From contig CAZHCA010000002.1 of NCBI GenBank assembly GCA_964530825.1, positions 248,001 to 312,000 of the forward strand: a stretch of 64,000 bases of DNA. The letters are read 5' to 3'. The notes below the pieces were generated by a model, which had not been told where the DNA came from, did not search any database, and saw nothing but the letters and a program-made list of their open reading frames with translations. Positions 51,438 to 59,728 of this stretch are shown here, piece after piece; positions within the stretch are counted from its first letter, which is position 1, and every line of letters begins with the position of its first letter. The position numbers and the translations under genes are program-made. The stretch comes from CAZHCA01 sp964530825. GTDB taxonomy: Bacteria; Bacteroidota; Bacteroidia; Chitinophagales; Saprospiraceae.

Positions 51438-52265
51438 GTGAAAAAGTTGATTGGTCTGGCTATTGCACTGACGATTACGACGGCGGCATTGAAGGGACAA
51501 CAAGGCTGGGAAGCCGGCGGCTGGGCGGGTATAGGTTACTATTTCGGTGACCTCAATACTAGCTACTACCTGGGTAAACCTCGATTATCGGGCGGCATCA
51601 TCGGCCGTTACAATTTCAACGAACGTGTGTCTCTGAAGGTAAGCGCCAACTATATCCAGGTAGAAGCTGCCGACAGCGACTCCCGCAATGCTTTTGAGCA
51701 AGCCCGCAACCTGAGTTTCCGCTCGGCCATTTTTGATATATCCCCCCAAGTGGAATTCAACTTTCTTCCCTACATACACGGTAGTAAAGATCAGTATTTC
51801 ACGCCTTATCTATTCGCTGGATTTTCCGTCTTCAGTTTTAATCCCGAGGCGGAGCTCGACGGGGAATGGATTGAACTGCGGCCGCTGGGTACCGAGGGAC
51901 AGTTTCGTGGTGAAGAGTACTTTACCGTTAGCGGTGCGTTCAATTACGGCTTGGGTTTCAAGTTTGATCTTAATTCGGTGTGGAGTGTAAATGTGGAGAT
52001 GAATGCCCGGTCGACTTTTACCGATTATCTCGACGATGTCAGCACGGTTTATCCCGATAAAGATGATTTACTGCGTAACCGGGGAGAGTTGGCCGTTCAG
52101 CTTTCTGATCGCTCGGTCAATGCGCCTGGTTTTCCCGACGGCCAGATTGGTCAGCCCGGTCGGCAGCGCGGTAATAGTGAGAATAACGACCACTACGTCA
52201 CCTTAGGGGTCGGCATTGTGTACTATTTTGGAGATCTGCGCTGCCCAAAAGTCAGCGGTAACTAA
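51438..52265 (+). CDS. DUF6089-family outer-membrane beta-barrel protein
   Basis: The 275-residue product starts at a GTG with a signal peptide (VKKLIGLAIALTITTAALKG-Q). The rest is alternating strands: GWEAGGWAGIGYYFGDLNTS, RLSGGIIGRYNFNERVSLKV, YFTPYLFAGFSVFSFNPEAE and YVTLGVGIVYYFGDLRCPK. This is the DUF6089 pattern, in which YFGDLN and YYFGD at both ends are conserved. It is probably an outer-membrane barrel, of unknown role, found near cell-wall genes in other Bacteroidota. The stop is three bases ahead of yjbQ, so they share a transcript. Confidence 0.88.
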   Translation: MKKLIGLAIALTITTAALKGQQGWEAGGWAGIGYYFGDLNTSYYLGKPRLSGGIIGRYNFNERVSLKVSANYIQVEAADSDSRNAFEQARNLSFRSAIFDISPQVEFNFLPYIHGSKDQYFTPYLFAGFSVFSFNPEAELDGEWIELRPLGTEGQFRGEEYFTVSGAFNYGLGFKFDLNSVWSVNVEMNARSTFTDYLDDVSTVYPDKDDLLRNRGELAVQLSDRSVNAPGFPDGQIGQPGRQRGNSENNDHYVTLGVGIVYYFGDLRCPKVSGN

Positions 52266-52268
52266 GCC

Positions 52269-52679
52269 ATGTACCAAAAAGATTTTTCACTTCCGCCCTT
52301 TCCGCGCGGCTACCATCTAATTACGGATAAGGTGATCAGTCACCTCCAGGATTTACCGGCCACGGGGTTATTGCACCTATTTATCCAGCACACCTCCGCA
52401 GCCCTTGCCATCAATGAAAATGCCGACCCGTCGGTGCGGGCTGATTTCGAATCTGTATTCAATTACCTGGTGCCGGAAAATCTTCCGTTTTTGCAACACA
52501 CCCTGGAAGGTCCCGATGATATGCCTGCCCACATCAAGGCGGCCCTCATCGGTCACGCGGTAACCATTCCCATCACCACTCACTTACTTAACCTTGGAAC
52601 CTGGCAGGGCATCTATCTCTGCGAATTTCGCAACCGGGCTAGCAGCCGAAAACTCATTGCCACGGTTTATGGTTTTTAA
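52269..52679 (+). CDS. yjbQ: YjbQ/UPF0047 family, secondary thiamine-phosphate synthase
   Basis: The 136-residue protein is the UPF0047 family: LHLFIQHTSAALAINENADP, then VRADFESVFNYLVPENLPFL, DDMPAHIKAALIGHAVTIPI and LGTWQGIYLCEFRNRASSRK. The conserved His and Glu of the active site lie in QHTSAALAINENAD, with a further His in DDMPAHIKAAL. E. coli YjbQ has weak thiamine-phosphate synthase activity, but the true function of the family is debated. It is translated right after the DUF6089 gene. Confidence 0.93.
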   Translation: MYQKDFSLPPFPRGYHLITDKVISHLQDLPATGLLHLFIQHTSAALAINENADPSVRADFESVFNYLVPENLPFLQHTLEGPDDMPAHIKAALIGHAVTIPITTHLLNLGTWQGIYLCEFRNRASSRKLIATVYGF

Positions 52680-52722
52680 TTTTTGTACCTTCCAATAGGC
52701 TGACGTACAAAAAATAACACCT

Positions 52723-54270
52723 ATGCCAGTTTTTGGAACGCTGATCAAACGAGTCCTGACACTCGGCGACAAAATGGGAGAGCGCTACCGGCGCGTACCA
52801 GCCATACGCCACCAAAGTCAGATGCTAAAGCGACTGCTGCACCGCGCAGAGCATACTCTTTTTGGCAAATACTATGATTTCCGGGGCATTCTGGAAGCAC
52901 CCGATGTAATTGAAGCCTTCCAGGAATACGTTCCCATTCATGATTATGACAAGATGCACCATCAATGGTGGCACCTGTCGCTACGCCACCTAAAAAATAT
53001 CAGCTGGCCGGGAAAAATCCGGTATTTCGCCCTCAGCTCAGGAACATCGGGAGCGCCCAGTAAGCACATTCCTATTACCGACGATATGATGAAATCTATG
53101 CGCAAGGCAGGCATGCGCATGTTTATGTCGCTTAATAAATTTGATGTACACCCCGAGCTGTTCACTAAAGACATGATGATGTTGGGCGGCAGTAGCGCGC
53201 TGCAAAACCAGGGGGATTATTACCTCGGCGACCTGAGCGGTATCAATGCCAGTAAACCGCCCTTTTGGTTGCGCCCCTATTACAAACCGGGTGCAAAGAT
53301 CAGCCGGATCTCCGATTGGAATCGGCGTATTGAGGAAATCGCCAAGCTAGCCCCCACCTGGGACGTTGGTTTTCTTGTCGGTATCCCCTCCTGGTTACAG
53401 CTCATGATGGAGCGTATCATCGAGCGCCACGGCCTTGAGACCATCCACGATGTATGGCCCAATTTGCAGGTCTGCGTACACGGGGGCGTCCACTTTGAGC
53501 CGTATAAAAAAAGCTTCGAAAAACTACTGGCCCATCCGTTGGTCTATATCGATTCCTACCTGGCATCGGAAGGATTCATTGCTTTTCAAAACCGGCCCGA
53601 GACGAAGGCGATGCGCCTGCTGTTGCACAATGGCATCTTTTACGAGTTCCTGCCTTTCCGGGAAGAATACTTCGACCCTGAGGGTAATATTATTGGCAAT
53701 CCACCTGCCCTATCGATTGATGCGATAGAAGAGGGCATCGACTATGCTTTGTTGCTGACTACATGCGCCGGCGCCTGGCGTTACCTCATTGGTGATACCG
53801 TGCGTTTTACGGACAAAGCCCGCTCGGAGATTATCATAACAGGGCGCACTAAACACTTCCTGAGCATTACCGGCGAACACCTTTCGGTCGACAACATGAA
53901 CCGTGCCATCCAACACGTAGAAGAAGAGCTGAATATCAGCATCCCGGAATTTACGGTTACTGCCCGGGAGTCCGGCACTTTCTTCGCCCATCATTGGTTT
54001 ATCGGTGCCGACCCGCTAGCGCCGGCTGATCGGGTGAAAGCACTAATCGACGAAAAACTACGCCAAGTAAACGATGACTATAATACTGAGCGCAATCATG
54101 TACTGCGCGAACCACAGGTAGCGGTCATCCCAGCAGCGCTTTTTTATCAGTACCAAGAGAAGCTCGGCAAAATGGGTGGGCAGAACAAGTTCCCGCGCGT
54201 GATGAAGAAAGCGCATTTTGAAGATTGGCAGCGATTTGTCTCAGAACACTATGATGTAGCCTTGCGTTAA
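52723..54270 (+). CDS. GH3 auxin-responsive promoter family protein (acyl-adenylating enzyme)
   Basis: The 515-residue protein belongs to the bacterial GH3 group. Signs are the ATP-binding loop FALSSGTSGAPSKHIPITDD (P-loop-like S-S-G-T-S-G), the middle LQVCVHGGVHFEPYKKSFEK, SYLASEGFIAFQN, the adenylation motif TTCAGAWRYLIGDTVRFTD, and TGRTKHFLSITGEHLSVDN. Plant GH3 enzymes join amino acids to auxin or jasmonate through an acyl-adenylate. Bacterial homologues, including those in Bacteroidota, have no known substrate. A LysE-type exporter follows after 13 bases and may carry the product out. The start ATG is 43 bases after yjbQ. Confidence 0.93.
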   Translation: MPVFGTLIKRVLTLGDKMGERYRRVPAIRHQSQMLKRLLHRAEHTLFGKYYDFRGILEAPDVIEAFQEYVPIHDYDKMHHQWWHLSLRHLKNISWPGKIRYFALSSGTSGAPSKHIPITDDMMKSMRKAGMRMFMSLNKFDVHPELFTKDMMMLGGSSALQNQGDYYLGDLSGINASKPPFWLRPYYKPGAKISRISDWNRRIEEIAKLAPTWDVGFLVGIPSWLQLMMERIIERHGLETIHDVWPNLQVCVHGGVHFEPYKKSFEKLLAHPLVYIDSYLASEGFIAFQNRPETKAMRLLLHNGIFYEFLPFREEYFDPEGNIIGNPPALSIDAIEEGIDYALLLTTCAGAWRYLIGDTVRFTDKARSEIIITGRTKHFLSITGEHLSVDNMNRAIQHVEEELNISIPEFTVTARESGTFFAHHWFIGADPLAPADRVKALIDEKLRQVNDDYNTERNHVLREPQVAVIPAALFYQYQEKLGKMGGQNKFPRVMKKAHFEDWQRFVSEHYDVALR

Positions 54271-54283
54271 GCTACATAAGCTC

Positions 54284-54931
54284 ATGACTTTGTGTATGGC
54301 AGCTCTGGTTTCCGGCGTAAAGATCGGTTTGTTGCTCAGCATTTTTATTGGCCCTATTTTTTTCCTGCTCATACAGACCAGTGCAGAAGAAGGCCTGCGG
54401 TCGGGGCTGCGCATTGGATTGGGTATTTGGGTCAGTGATATGCTTTACATCTTACTGGCCTACTTCGGTCTTGCGACCATTCGTAAAATCCTGGAAAGCG
54501 AGCAATACCCGCTAATTGCCGGATCGATCGGCGGGGGTATCCTGCTCATCTTTGGCTTTACCGCTTTGCTGTTACCACCCAAAACGCCCAATTATCCTGG
54601 AGTTGGTATCGAAATACCCCGTTCCTCCTTCTTGTCGCTATTTTTCAAGGGTGTAATGGTCAATGGGTTTAACCCTTTCACGGGATTTTTCTGGTTGGGG
54701 ATCATGAGTACTGTACTGGTAGATCGCAACTTTTCTCAACAGGAAATCCGCACGTTTTTTCTGACCACCTTGCTGACTATCATGCTGTTAGATGTCCTCA
54801 AGATGTTGCTTTCCGATTGGATTAGCACCTACTTTAAACCCGTTCACTACTTATGGTTGCGCCGCATATCAGGTGCGGCGCTGATGGCATTCGGCATTGG
54901 ATTAATTGTCCGCGTGTGGCTTGGTGGCTAG
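54284..54931 (+). CDS. LysE-family translocator
   Basis: The 215-residue membrane protein has the LysE pattern: SGVKIGLLLSIFIGPIFFLL and QTSAEEGLRSGLRIGLGIWV, with the typical G-P-x-x-x-x-x-x-x-(T/S)-x-x-G-x-R at the end of helix 1. Then come DMLYILLAYFGLATI and NPFTGFFWLGIMSTVLV, followed by more helices. LysE proteins export amino acids or related small molecules. It is downstream of the GH3 gene and probably co-transcribed, and its last 30 bases overlap the end of the convergent alkane monooxygenase gene. Confidence 0.88.
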   Translation: MTLCMAALVSGVKIGLLLSIFIGPIFFLLIQTSAEEGLRSGLRIGLGIWVSDMLYILLAYFGLATIRKILESEQYPLIAGSIGGGILLIFGFTALLLPPKTPNYPGVGIEIPRSSFLSLFFKGVMVNGFNPFTGFFWLGIMSTVLVDRNFSQQEIRTFFLTTLLTIMLLDVLKMLLSDWISTYFKPVHYLWLRRISGAALMAFGIGLIVRVWLGG

Positions 54932-55960
54932 GCTTGGCACCCGTTTATTCATGAGCTGGAACCATAGCGGCGGCACCAATGATATCAGGATCGAGGTCGG
55001 GTAACCGTAGGGCAACTGGGGGCTCTCTTCAAAATGGCGCAATACCTGGTATTTTCTTGTTGATTTGTAGTGGTGATCGGAGTGCCGTGTGAGCTCATAC
55101 AAAAAAATACGGCCCACTTCGTGGTTCGAGTTCCAGGAATGATGGGGCGCCACAGGTTCGTAGCGGCCCGAAGCTAGCTTGCGCCGCTGCAGGCCGTAGT
55201 GCTCAATATAATTGACCGACTCGAGCATCAGGAACCCAAACACGGCAATAGCAATGGCGTAGGGGACCATACCTATACCATATAGCCCGCCTACCACCAA
55301 TAGGTAAGCGATCTGTACCACCTGATACCAAACCATTTCGTTACGCCAATGCAACCAGGGAAGCCCTTGCTTTTCCAGGCGCTCGTTCTCTAGTTTCCAG
55401 GCGTTCAGGTAAGACCCGGTAACCGAGCGTACCCAAAAGGCATACAGGGGTTCTCCATAGCGCGAGGTAGCCGGGTCGGCCGTCGTTGCCACGTTTTTGT
55501 GGTGGCCCCGATTGTGTTCAATGAAGAAATGCATGTAAAGCCCGCTCAGTAAGAGTGCTTTGGCCATGAGTTGTTCGTGCCAGGTAGAACGGTGACCCAA
55601 TTCGTGCGCTACATTGATGCCAATAGTGCCTACTATTAGGCCTACACTACAAGTCATACCCACTATCTCATAGGTGGCTAACCCACCTGCCTGTAGTACA
55701 TTGAAATAACTGAAAATCAGAAAATAAAGAAGTGGAATATTGAGATACAATAGCCAATCAAACAAGCGATTGACTGCGCGACTCGACTCTTCCTCTGGTG
55801 TCAGGTTATCCTTCGTACCGGGAATTACCAATTCCAGCAGAGGAATCATTACAAAACCTACGTAAATCCCGCTAAACGACCAATACCCTTGCAGATGTAG
55901 CCCCCAAAGTGCAGCCAGTGGGGCTACGTAAGCAATCAGGTACTTTATATCCTTCCACAT
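54902..55960 (-). CDS. alkane 1-monooxygenase (AlkB-like integral membrane di-iron hydroxylase)
   Basis: The 352-residue membrane protein has the His boxes of AlkB and fatty-acid desaturases in order. These are NVAHELGHRSTWHEQ (HExxH-like), EHNRGHHKNVATTAD (HxxxHH), a third box NYIEHYGLQRRK, and a late LTRHSDHHYKSTRKYQVLRH. There are about six membrane helices, such as YLIAYVAPLAALWGLHL. The Asn-Tyr-x-x-His box is typical for AlkB, not acyl desaturases. It would hydroxylate medium alkanes or similar chains at the membrane. The divergent neighbour is a reductase that may feed it electrons, as no rubredoxin gene is seen here. Confidence 0.9.
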   Translation of the reverse strand: MWKDIKYLIAYVAPLAALWGLHLQGYWSFSGIYVGFVMIPLLELVIPGTKDNLTPEEESSRAVNRLFDWLLYLNIPLLYFLIFSYFNVLQAGGLATYEIVGMTCSVGLIVGTIGINVAHELGHRSTWHEQLMAKALLLSGLYMHFFIEHNRGHHKNVATTADPATSRYGEPLYAFWVRSVTGSYLNAWKLENERLEKQGLPWLHWRNEMVWYQVVQIAYLLVVGGLYGIGMVPYAIAIAVFGFLMLESVNYIEHYGLQRRKLASGRYEPVAPHHSWNSNHEVGRIFLYELTRHSDHHYKSTRKYQVLRHFEESPQLPYGYPTSILISLVPPLWFQLMNKRVPSLATKPHADN

Positions 55961-56088
55961 GACGATTTGATTTTACTTGATTAGCTAATATATTCTTGTG
56001 AATGGGTATTTTGCCGCGCCTGAGCAATTGTTGCCCCATCGGATCTTGACCATTCTGAGATAAACCGAATTGGGCCCTCACTGTTAGA

Positions 56089-56112
56089 CTGTTTGAAAAA
56101 ATACGCAAACAG
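56089..56112 (+). promoter_or_regulatory. inverted repeat just upstream of the reductase start
   Basis: CTGTTTG (56089-56095) pairs perfectly with CAAACAG (56106-56112), loop of 10, ending six bases ahead of ATG 56119. It could be an operator or a hairpin in the leader. The 158-base divergent gap between the monooxygenase and reductase genes holds nothing else I can name. Confidence 0.4.
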
Positions 56113-56118
56113 AACAAA

Positions 56119-57219
56119 ATGAGCAAGTCTTTTCATACCCTGAAAGTGAAAGCGGTACGACCGGAGACTCAGGATGCAGTAACGGTATTTTTTGAAGTAC
56201 CCGATGCCTTATCCGAGACTTTCCAGTATCTGCAAGGACAATATTTGACCCTGAAGTTTCCCATCAATGGTCAGGAAGTCCGACGGGCTTATTCTATGTG
56301 TAGCAGTCCCATTGACGAGGATATTGCTGTGACAGTAAAGCGCGTAAAGAAAGGAGTTATCTCCAACTATATCAATGACAACCTACAGGCGGGTCAAACG
56401 GTTGAAGTGATGCCTCCGGACGGTCGTTTCTATACCGAATTGGATGCTGACCAGCGTAAATCCTATTACCTCTTCGGGGCCGGCAGCGGCATCACGCCGC
56501 TGATGTCGATCTTGCGCACCATTCTGGAGAAAGAGCCGCAAAGCAACATCCATCTGCTTTATGGCAACCGCAACGAGGATTGCATTATCTTCAAAGATCA
56601 GCTCGACGAACTGGAAAAGCGCTATGCTGGTCAACTGCACATCGAGCATATCTTGAGCCGTCCGAAACGGGAAAAAGCTGCCGGCCTGGGCGGCCTTTTC
56701 AAAAAAGGCAAAATCAACTGGGCGGGCAAAATAGGACGTATCGGGCCAGACAGCATTCGCGAATTTTTGGATGCCCACCCGTCAACTACCAAAGCGTCTG
56801 AATACTTTATTTGTGGCCCAGGTGATATGATCGATGTAGCCGAGAATACCCTGATGACCCTGGGGGTGGATAAGGAAAATATTCATACTGAGCGTTTCAG
56901 CTCTACTCTGCCGGGCGAGCAGGATACTACCGGCGACGTCGCCGGCGCCACGCTCGTCGCCCACCTCAATGGCGAAACCATCGAGGTGAAGGTGCCGGAA
57001 GGCAAGACCATCCTCGACGTGCTTATTGATAATAAATACGATCCACCCTATAGCTGTACGTCGGGCGCTTGCTCGACCTGCATGGCCAAAGTGGTCAAAG
57101 GTAGCGCACGTATGGATGCTTGCTTCGCCCTCGACGATGACGAAGTTGCCGAAGGGTATATCCTCACCTGTCAGTCGCATCCTACGTCAGAAGAAATTGA
57201 GGTGACATACGGGGTTTAG
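56119..57219 (+). CDS. PaaE-like ferredoxin-NADP reductase with 2Fe-2S domain
   Basis: The 366-residue protein has three modules. The FAD domain (about 1-110) has the FAD motif RRAYSMCSSP. The NAD(P)H domain (about 115-255) has YLFGAGSGITPLMSILRTIL. The plant-type 2Fe-2S ferredoxin domain (about 275-366) has cysteines in PYSCTSGACSTCMAKVVKG and ILTCQSHP. This is the layout of PaaE and of the reductases of ring-hydroxylating and alkane systems. Being divergent to alkane monooxygenase, it probably supplies it with electrons; this is inferred from position. Confidence 0.92.
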   Translation: MSKSFHTLKVKAVRPETQDAVTVFFEVPDALSETFQYLQGQYLTLKFPINGQEVRRAYSMCSSPIDEDIAVTVKRVKKGVISNYINDNLQAGQTVEVMPPDGRFYTELDADQRKSYYLFGAGSGITPLMSILRTILEKEPQSNIHLLYGNRNEDCIIFKDQLDELEKRYAGQLHIEHILSRPKREKAAGLGGLFKKGKINWAGKIGRIGPDSIREFLDAHPSTTKASEYFICGPGDMIDVAENTLMTLGVDKENIHTERFSSTLPGEQDTTGDVAGATLVAHLNGETIEVKVPEGKTILDVLIDNKYDPPYSCTSGACSTCMAKVVKGSARMDACFALDDDEVAEGYILTCQSHPTSEEIEVTYGV

Positions 57220-57334
57220 ATAGCAGCGTATACGGTACAAGCAGACGCAGGCTATAAGCCCCCAATCACTACAGCTCCGATGAGATTACGAGTCCATGGG
57301 TCTCGGCAATTTGCCTTGCTTTTGCTTACCTAGG

Positions 57335-58102
57335 CTAGAGTGCCACCTCAATATTTTCCGTTTCGATTACCGACACGCGTTCCATTTGACCCGCTTCGAA
57401 GAGGCTGTCAAACCGGGCAACTTCCATCGACAAGGGGATGGGTTTGAAATTGTAGTAATCCTGAAAGCGAATGCCTTTGATGTCGCGCACATGGTAGGCC
57501 TCGCGAAAACGGGCGCCGCCACCGTCGGTTTGATAGTTGTAGGCCAAGTAATCTATCGTATGGCGGTCGCGGTGAAACCAGTATACGTATTCATCTTGAA
57601 AATCGTCGCCGCCGCCCTTTTGCCGGAAGGTAATTTTCACTTTTTCGTAAGGCTCACCTTTGATCGTTGCGCTACCAAGGTAAGTCTTCTGTACGGCCGG
57701 ATCATTGAGCGACAAAGGTAGGGTAGCGAAGTAAATTACGGAATTGACAGAGTTGGCGTAAGCATTCCTTTTTTCCTCCGGTAGCTCAACCTCTTGCCCG
57801 TCTATTTGACGGGAGAGGCCGGAATTGGTGAATACGTCGCGCACCTGCCGGCCGGCAGAATCAGTAAAAATGCGTTCGTACCGGTAATTGCCGTTATTGC
57901 GCTCCATAACATAGTGGTAATCGCGGAAGTCAAACGTCAGGCGCGCCTCTAGGAGCCGGTCGCTGCCGTGTTGCGCAATAGCTTGATCGACCAACCGCTG
58001 GGCCTTGTTTTTCGCTTTCTCTGCGGTTGTCCCAGGTCTGCAGGCGTTCCAAAAGAATACACCAAAGGCCAGCAAAAAAAGTGCGAAGATCTGATTTGTC
58101 AT
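57335..58102 (-). CDS. DUF6503 family lipoprotein
   Basis: From ATG 58102 the product is 255 residues. It starts MTNQIFALFLLAFGVFFWNA with the lipobox Cys next. The body matches the DUF6503 style: LVDQAIAQHGSDRLLEARLT, FDFRDYHYVMERNNGNYRYE, YFATLPLSLNDPAVQKTYLG and DRHTIDYLAYNYQTDGGG, then FREAYHVRDIKGIRFQDYYN. The protein is probably an outer-membrane lipoprotein, in a family with an outer-membrane carrier-like shape; its function is unknown. A longer frame from 58162 would place 20 residues before the signal peptide. Confidence 0.87.
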   Translation of the reverse strand: MTNQIFALFLLAFGVFFWNACRPGTTAEKAKNKAQRLVDQAIAQHGSDRLLEARLTFDFRDYHYVMERNNGNYRYERIFTDSAGRQVRDVFTNSGLSRQIDGQEVELPEEKRNAYANSVNSVIYFATLPLSLNDPAVQKTYLGSATIKGEPYEKVKITFRQKGGGDDFQDEYVYWFHRDRHTIDYLAYNYQTDGGGARFREAYHVRDIKGIRFQDYYNFKPIPLSMEVARFDSLFEAGQMERVSVIETENIEVAL

Positions 58103-58215
58103 GTCATGGTAGTTTTGGTTTCCCTTTATGTATGCGGGGATATTGCCATAAGGTTGACCCAATCCCTAAATTCCCATTAATTTTAACCTGTTTTTCTCAC
58201 AGAAACCGAGCAACC

Positions 58216-58704
58216 ATGCGATTCATTAACGAGTTGGAAATTGATCAGGCGTCGGAACGCTTAGCGGCGCAGGGAGGCGATTTTGAGCCTCTTCTCCGGC
58301 AGCTGGCCGATGAACAGCCGGTCCTTATGGCGTATATCCTGTCGGAGAGCTTTGAAGCCTTTACCCACGAGGAAAAGGACTATTTCCTTTACTTGACCCT
58401 GGTGATCTACGAATCCGTCCGCAACTGCGGGGAGCCAACGGCGAAGATAGAAGAAGAGCAATTGGCGGCTACGGAAGAACGCAATTGGGCATTGCTGCAA
58501 AAAGTGACCACCCAACGCTACCCCGATCGCATGGACGTCTTTTTTCAGGATTATCCGCAAGAAGACCTACTGGCGTTCGTTGAGGATGCTCTAGCCGATG
58601 ATGAGGATACATTTGTTTCGAAAGAAAGCCGGGAGCCACTATTCGTCAGCCTTAAGACGGTGATTGACGCCTTGACGTACCAGCCGGCTCCTAAAACCAC
58701 TTGA
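58216..58704 (+). CDS. acidic protein of unknown function
   Basis: From ATG 58216 the product is 162 residues, rich in Glu and Asp and nearly all helical: RFINELEIDQASERLAAQGG, LMAYILSESFEAFTHEEKDY, and WALLQKVTTQRYPDRMDVFF. I know no family name. No signal peptide, membrane helix or catalytic motif is visible. It reads away from the DUF6503 lipoprotein gene. An open frame further upstream to 58027 overlaps that gene on the other strand and is not convincing. A small hairpin (GGTAGC-AAT-GCTACC, 58724-58738) follows the stop. Confidence 0.65.
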   Translation: MRFINELEIDQASERLAAQGGDFEPLLRQLADEQPVLMAYILSESFEAFTHEEKDYFLYLTLVIYESVRNCGEPTAKIEEEQLAATEERNWALLQKVTTQRYPDRMDVFFQDYPQEDLLAFVEDALADDEDTFVSKESREPLFVSLKTVIDALTYQPAPKTT

Positions 58705-58765
58705 TCATGGTAGCGCATTCGCTGGTAGCAATGCTACCGGCGGCCACTCTAATGCACAAAGGCGC

Positions 58766-58978
58766 ATGAATGAGATTGTCGATCTGTTGCTCGCTGATCA
58801 CAATCGTTTAGAAGAGCGCCAACGTTGTTACATCAGTTCCGCCGAGGTGGTTCGCCTATGTATTTCAAACGATTTTAAGCGGATGGCCAATGAACGTTCC
58901 AAATGGGTAGTCGGTTGCTTGGAGTGTTTCCTTTCGGAAATAATGGCGTTCGACCGAGCTTCGGCCAATGGACCTTAG
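58766..58978 (+). CDS. short open frame, possibly a truncated DUF2383/PA2169-like helical protein
   Basis: The 70-residue frame reads MNEIVDLLLADHNRLEERQR and KRMANERSKWVVGCLECFLS. The start (N-x-x-V-x-L-x-x-x-x-x-x-R-x-E) and the M-A-x-x-R-S-x-x-V segment recall the first half of the PA2169/DUF2383 four-helix family, which is about 140 residues long. If so it is truncated. Nothing else confirms it as a gene. It lies between the acidic orphan and the convergent glpF. Confidence 0.3.
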   Translation: MNEIVDLLLADHNRLEERQRCYISSAEVVRLCISNDFKRMANERSKWVVGCLECFLSEIMAFDRASANGP

Positions 58979-58996
58979 CCTATCTCGAGCGGTAGT

Positions 58997-59728
58997 TTAC
59001 GCCAACGCCAGATGAACGCCGGCTGCCAGCGCTGCTTCCAGTAGGGGGCCTATCACTGGTATCCAAGCGTAGCCCCAATCGGGGTCGGCATCTCTGGTCA
59101 GAGGCGTCAGCGAATAAACTAAACGCGGTCCCAGATCGCGGGCCGGATTGATCGCATAGCCGGTCGTTCCGCCCAGGCCCATGCCAATAGCAAATACGAC
59201 CAACCCGATCGGTAGGGCATCGAGTGACCCCAAGCCCATTTTTACTTCATTGCCGTTTCCCATGTCCAGAAAAGGCTGGGCGAAGTATAGGAGCACCAGC
59301 ACGAAGGTGCCGATGATCTCTGAGAACAAGTTAGAAATGGGGTTACGCACCTCCGGAGCGGTGCAAAAGGTACCTCGTTTCGTTGGACCGTCCTCAGTGA
59401 GTTGGTAGTGGTCGTAGTAAAAACCATATACGGTGAGCGCACCCAACATAGCGCCTCCCATCTGGGCAACGATATAGATGGGAACTTCACCCCAGGGGAA
59501 CTTACCGGCTGCAGCCAGGCCAACGGTTACCGCCGGGTTGATGTGGGCGCCGCTGAATTGCCCCACTACAGCCACGGCGAGGAAAACCGCCATGCCCCAC
59601 CCTATATTGATTAAGAGCCAGCCGCTTCCGGCGCCTTTTGTGCGTTTCAGAATGGCGTTAGCGACCACCCCATTGCCCAGCAACATGAGCAGAAAGGTGC
59701 CCATGAGTTCTGCGAATACGTCATTCAT
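58997..59728 (-). CDS. glpF: aquaglyceroporin (glycerol facilitator)
   Basis: The 243-residue MIP channel has both NPA boxes: GAHINPAVTVGLAAAGK and GYAINPARDLGPRLVYS. The Asp and Arg after the second box are those of glycerol facilitators. It lets glycerol cross the inner membrane, feeding the kinase. Its ATG overlaps the glpD stop by 8 bases, so it is the last gene of glpK-glpD-glpF. Confidence 0.95.
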   Translation of the reverse strand: MNDVFAELMGTFLLMLLGNGVVANAILKRTKGAGSGWLLINIGWGMAVFLAVAVVGQFSGAHINPAVTVGLAAAGKFPWGEVPIYIVAQMGGAMLGALTVYGFYYDHYQLTEDGPTKRGTFCTAPEVRNPISNLFSEIIGTFVLVLLYFAQPFLDMGNGNEVKMGLGSLDALPIGLVVFAIGMGLGGTTGYAINPARDLGPRLVYSLTPLTRDADPDWGYAWIPVIGPLLEAALAAGVHLALA

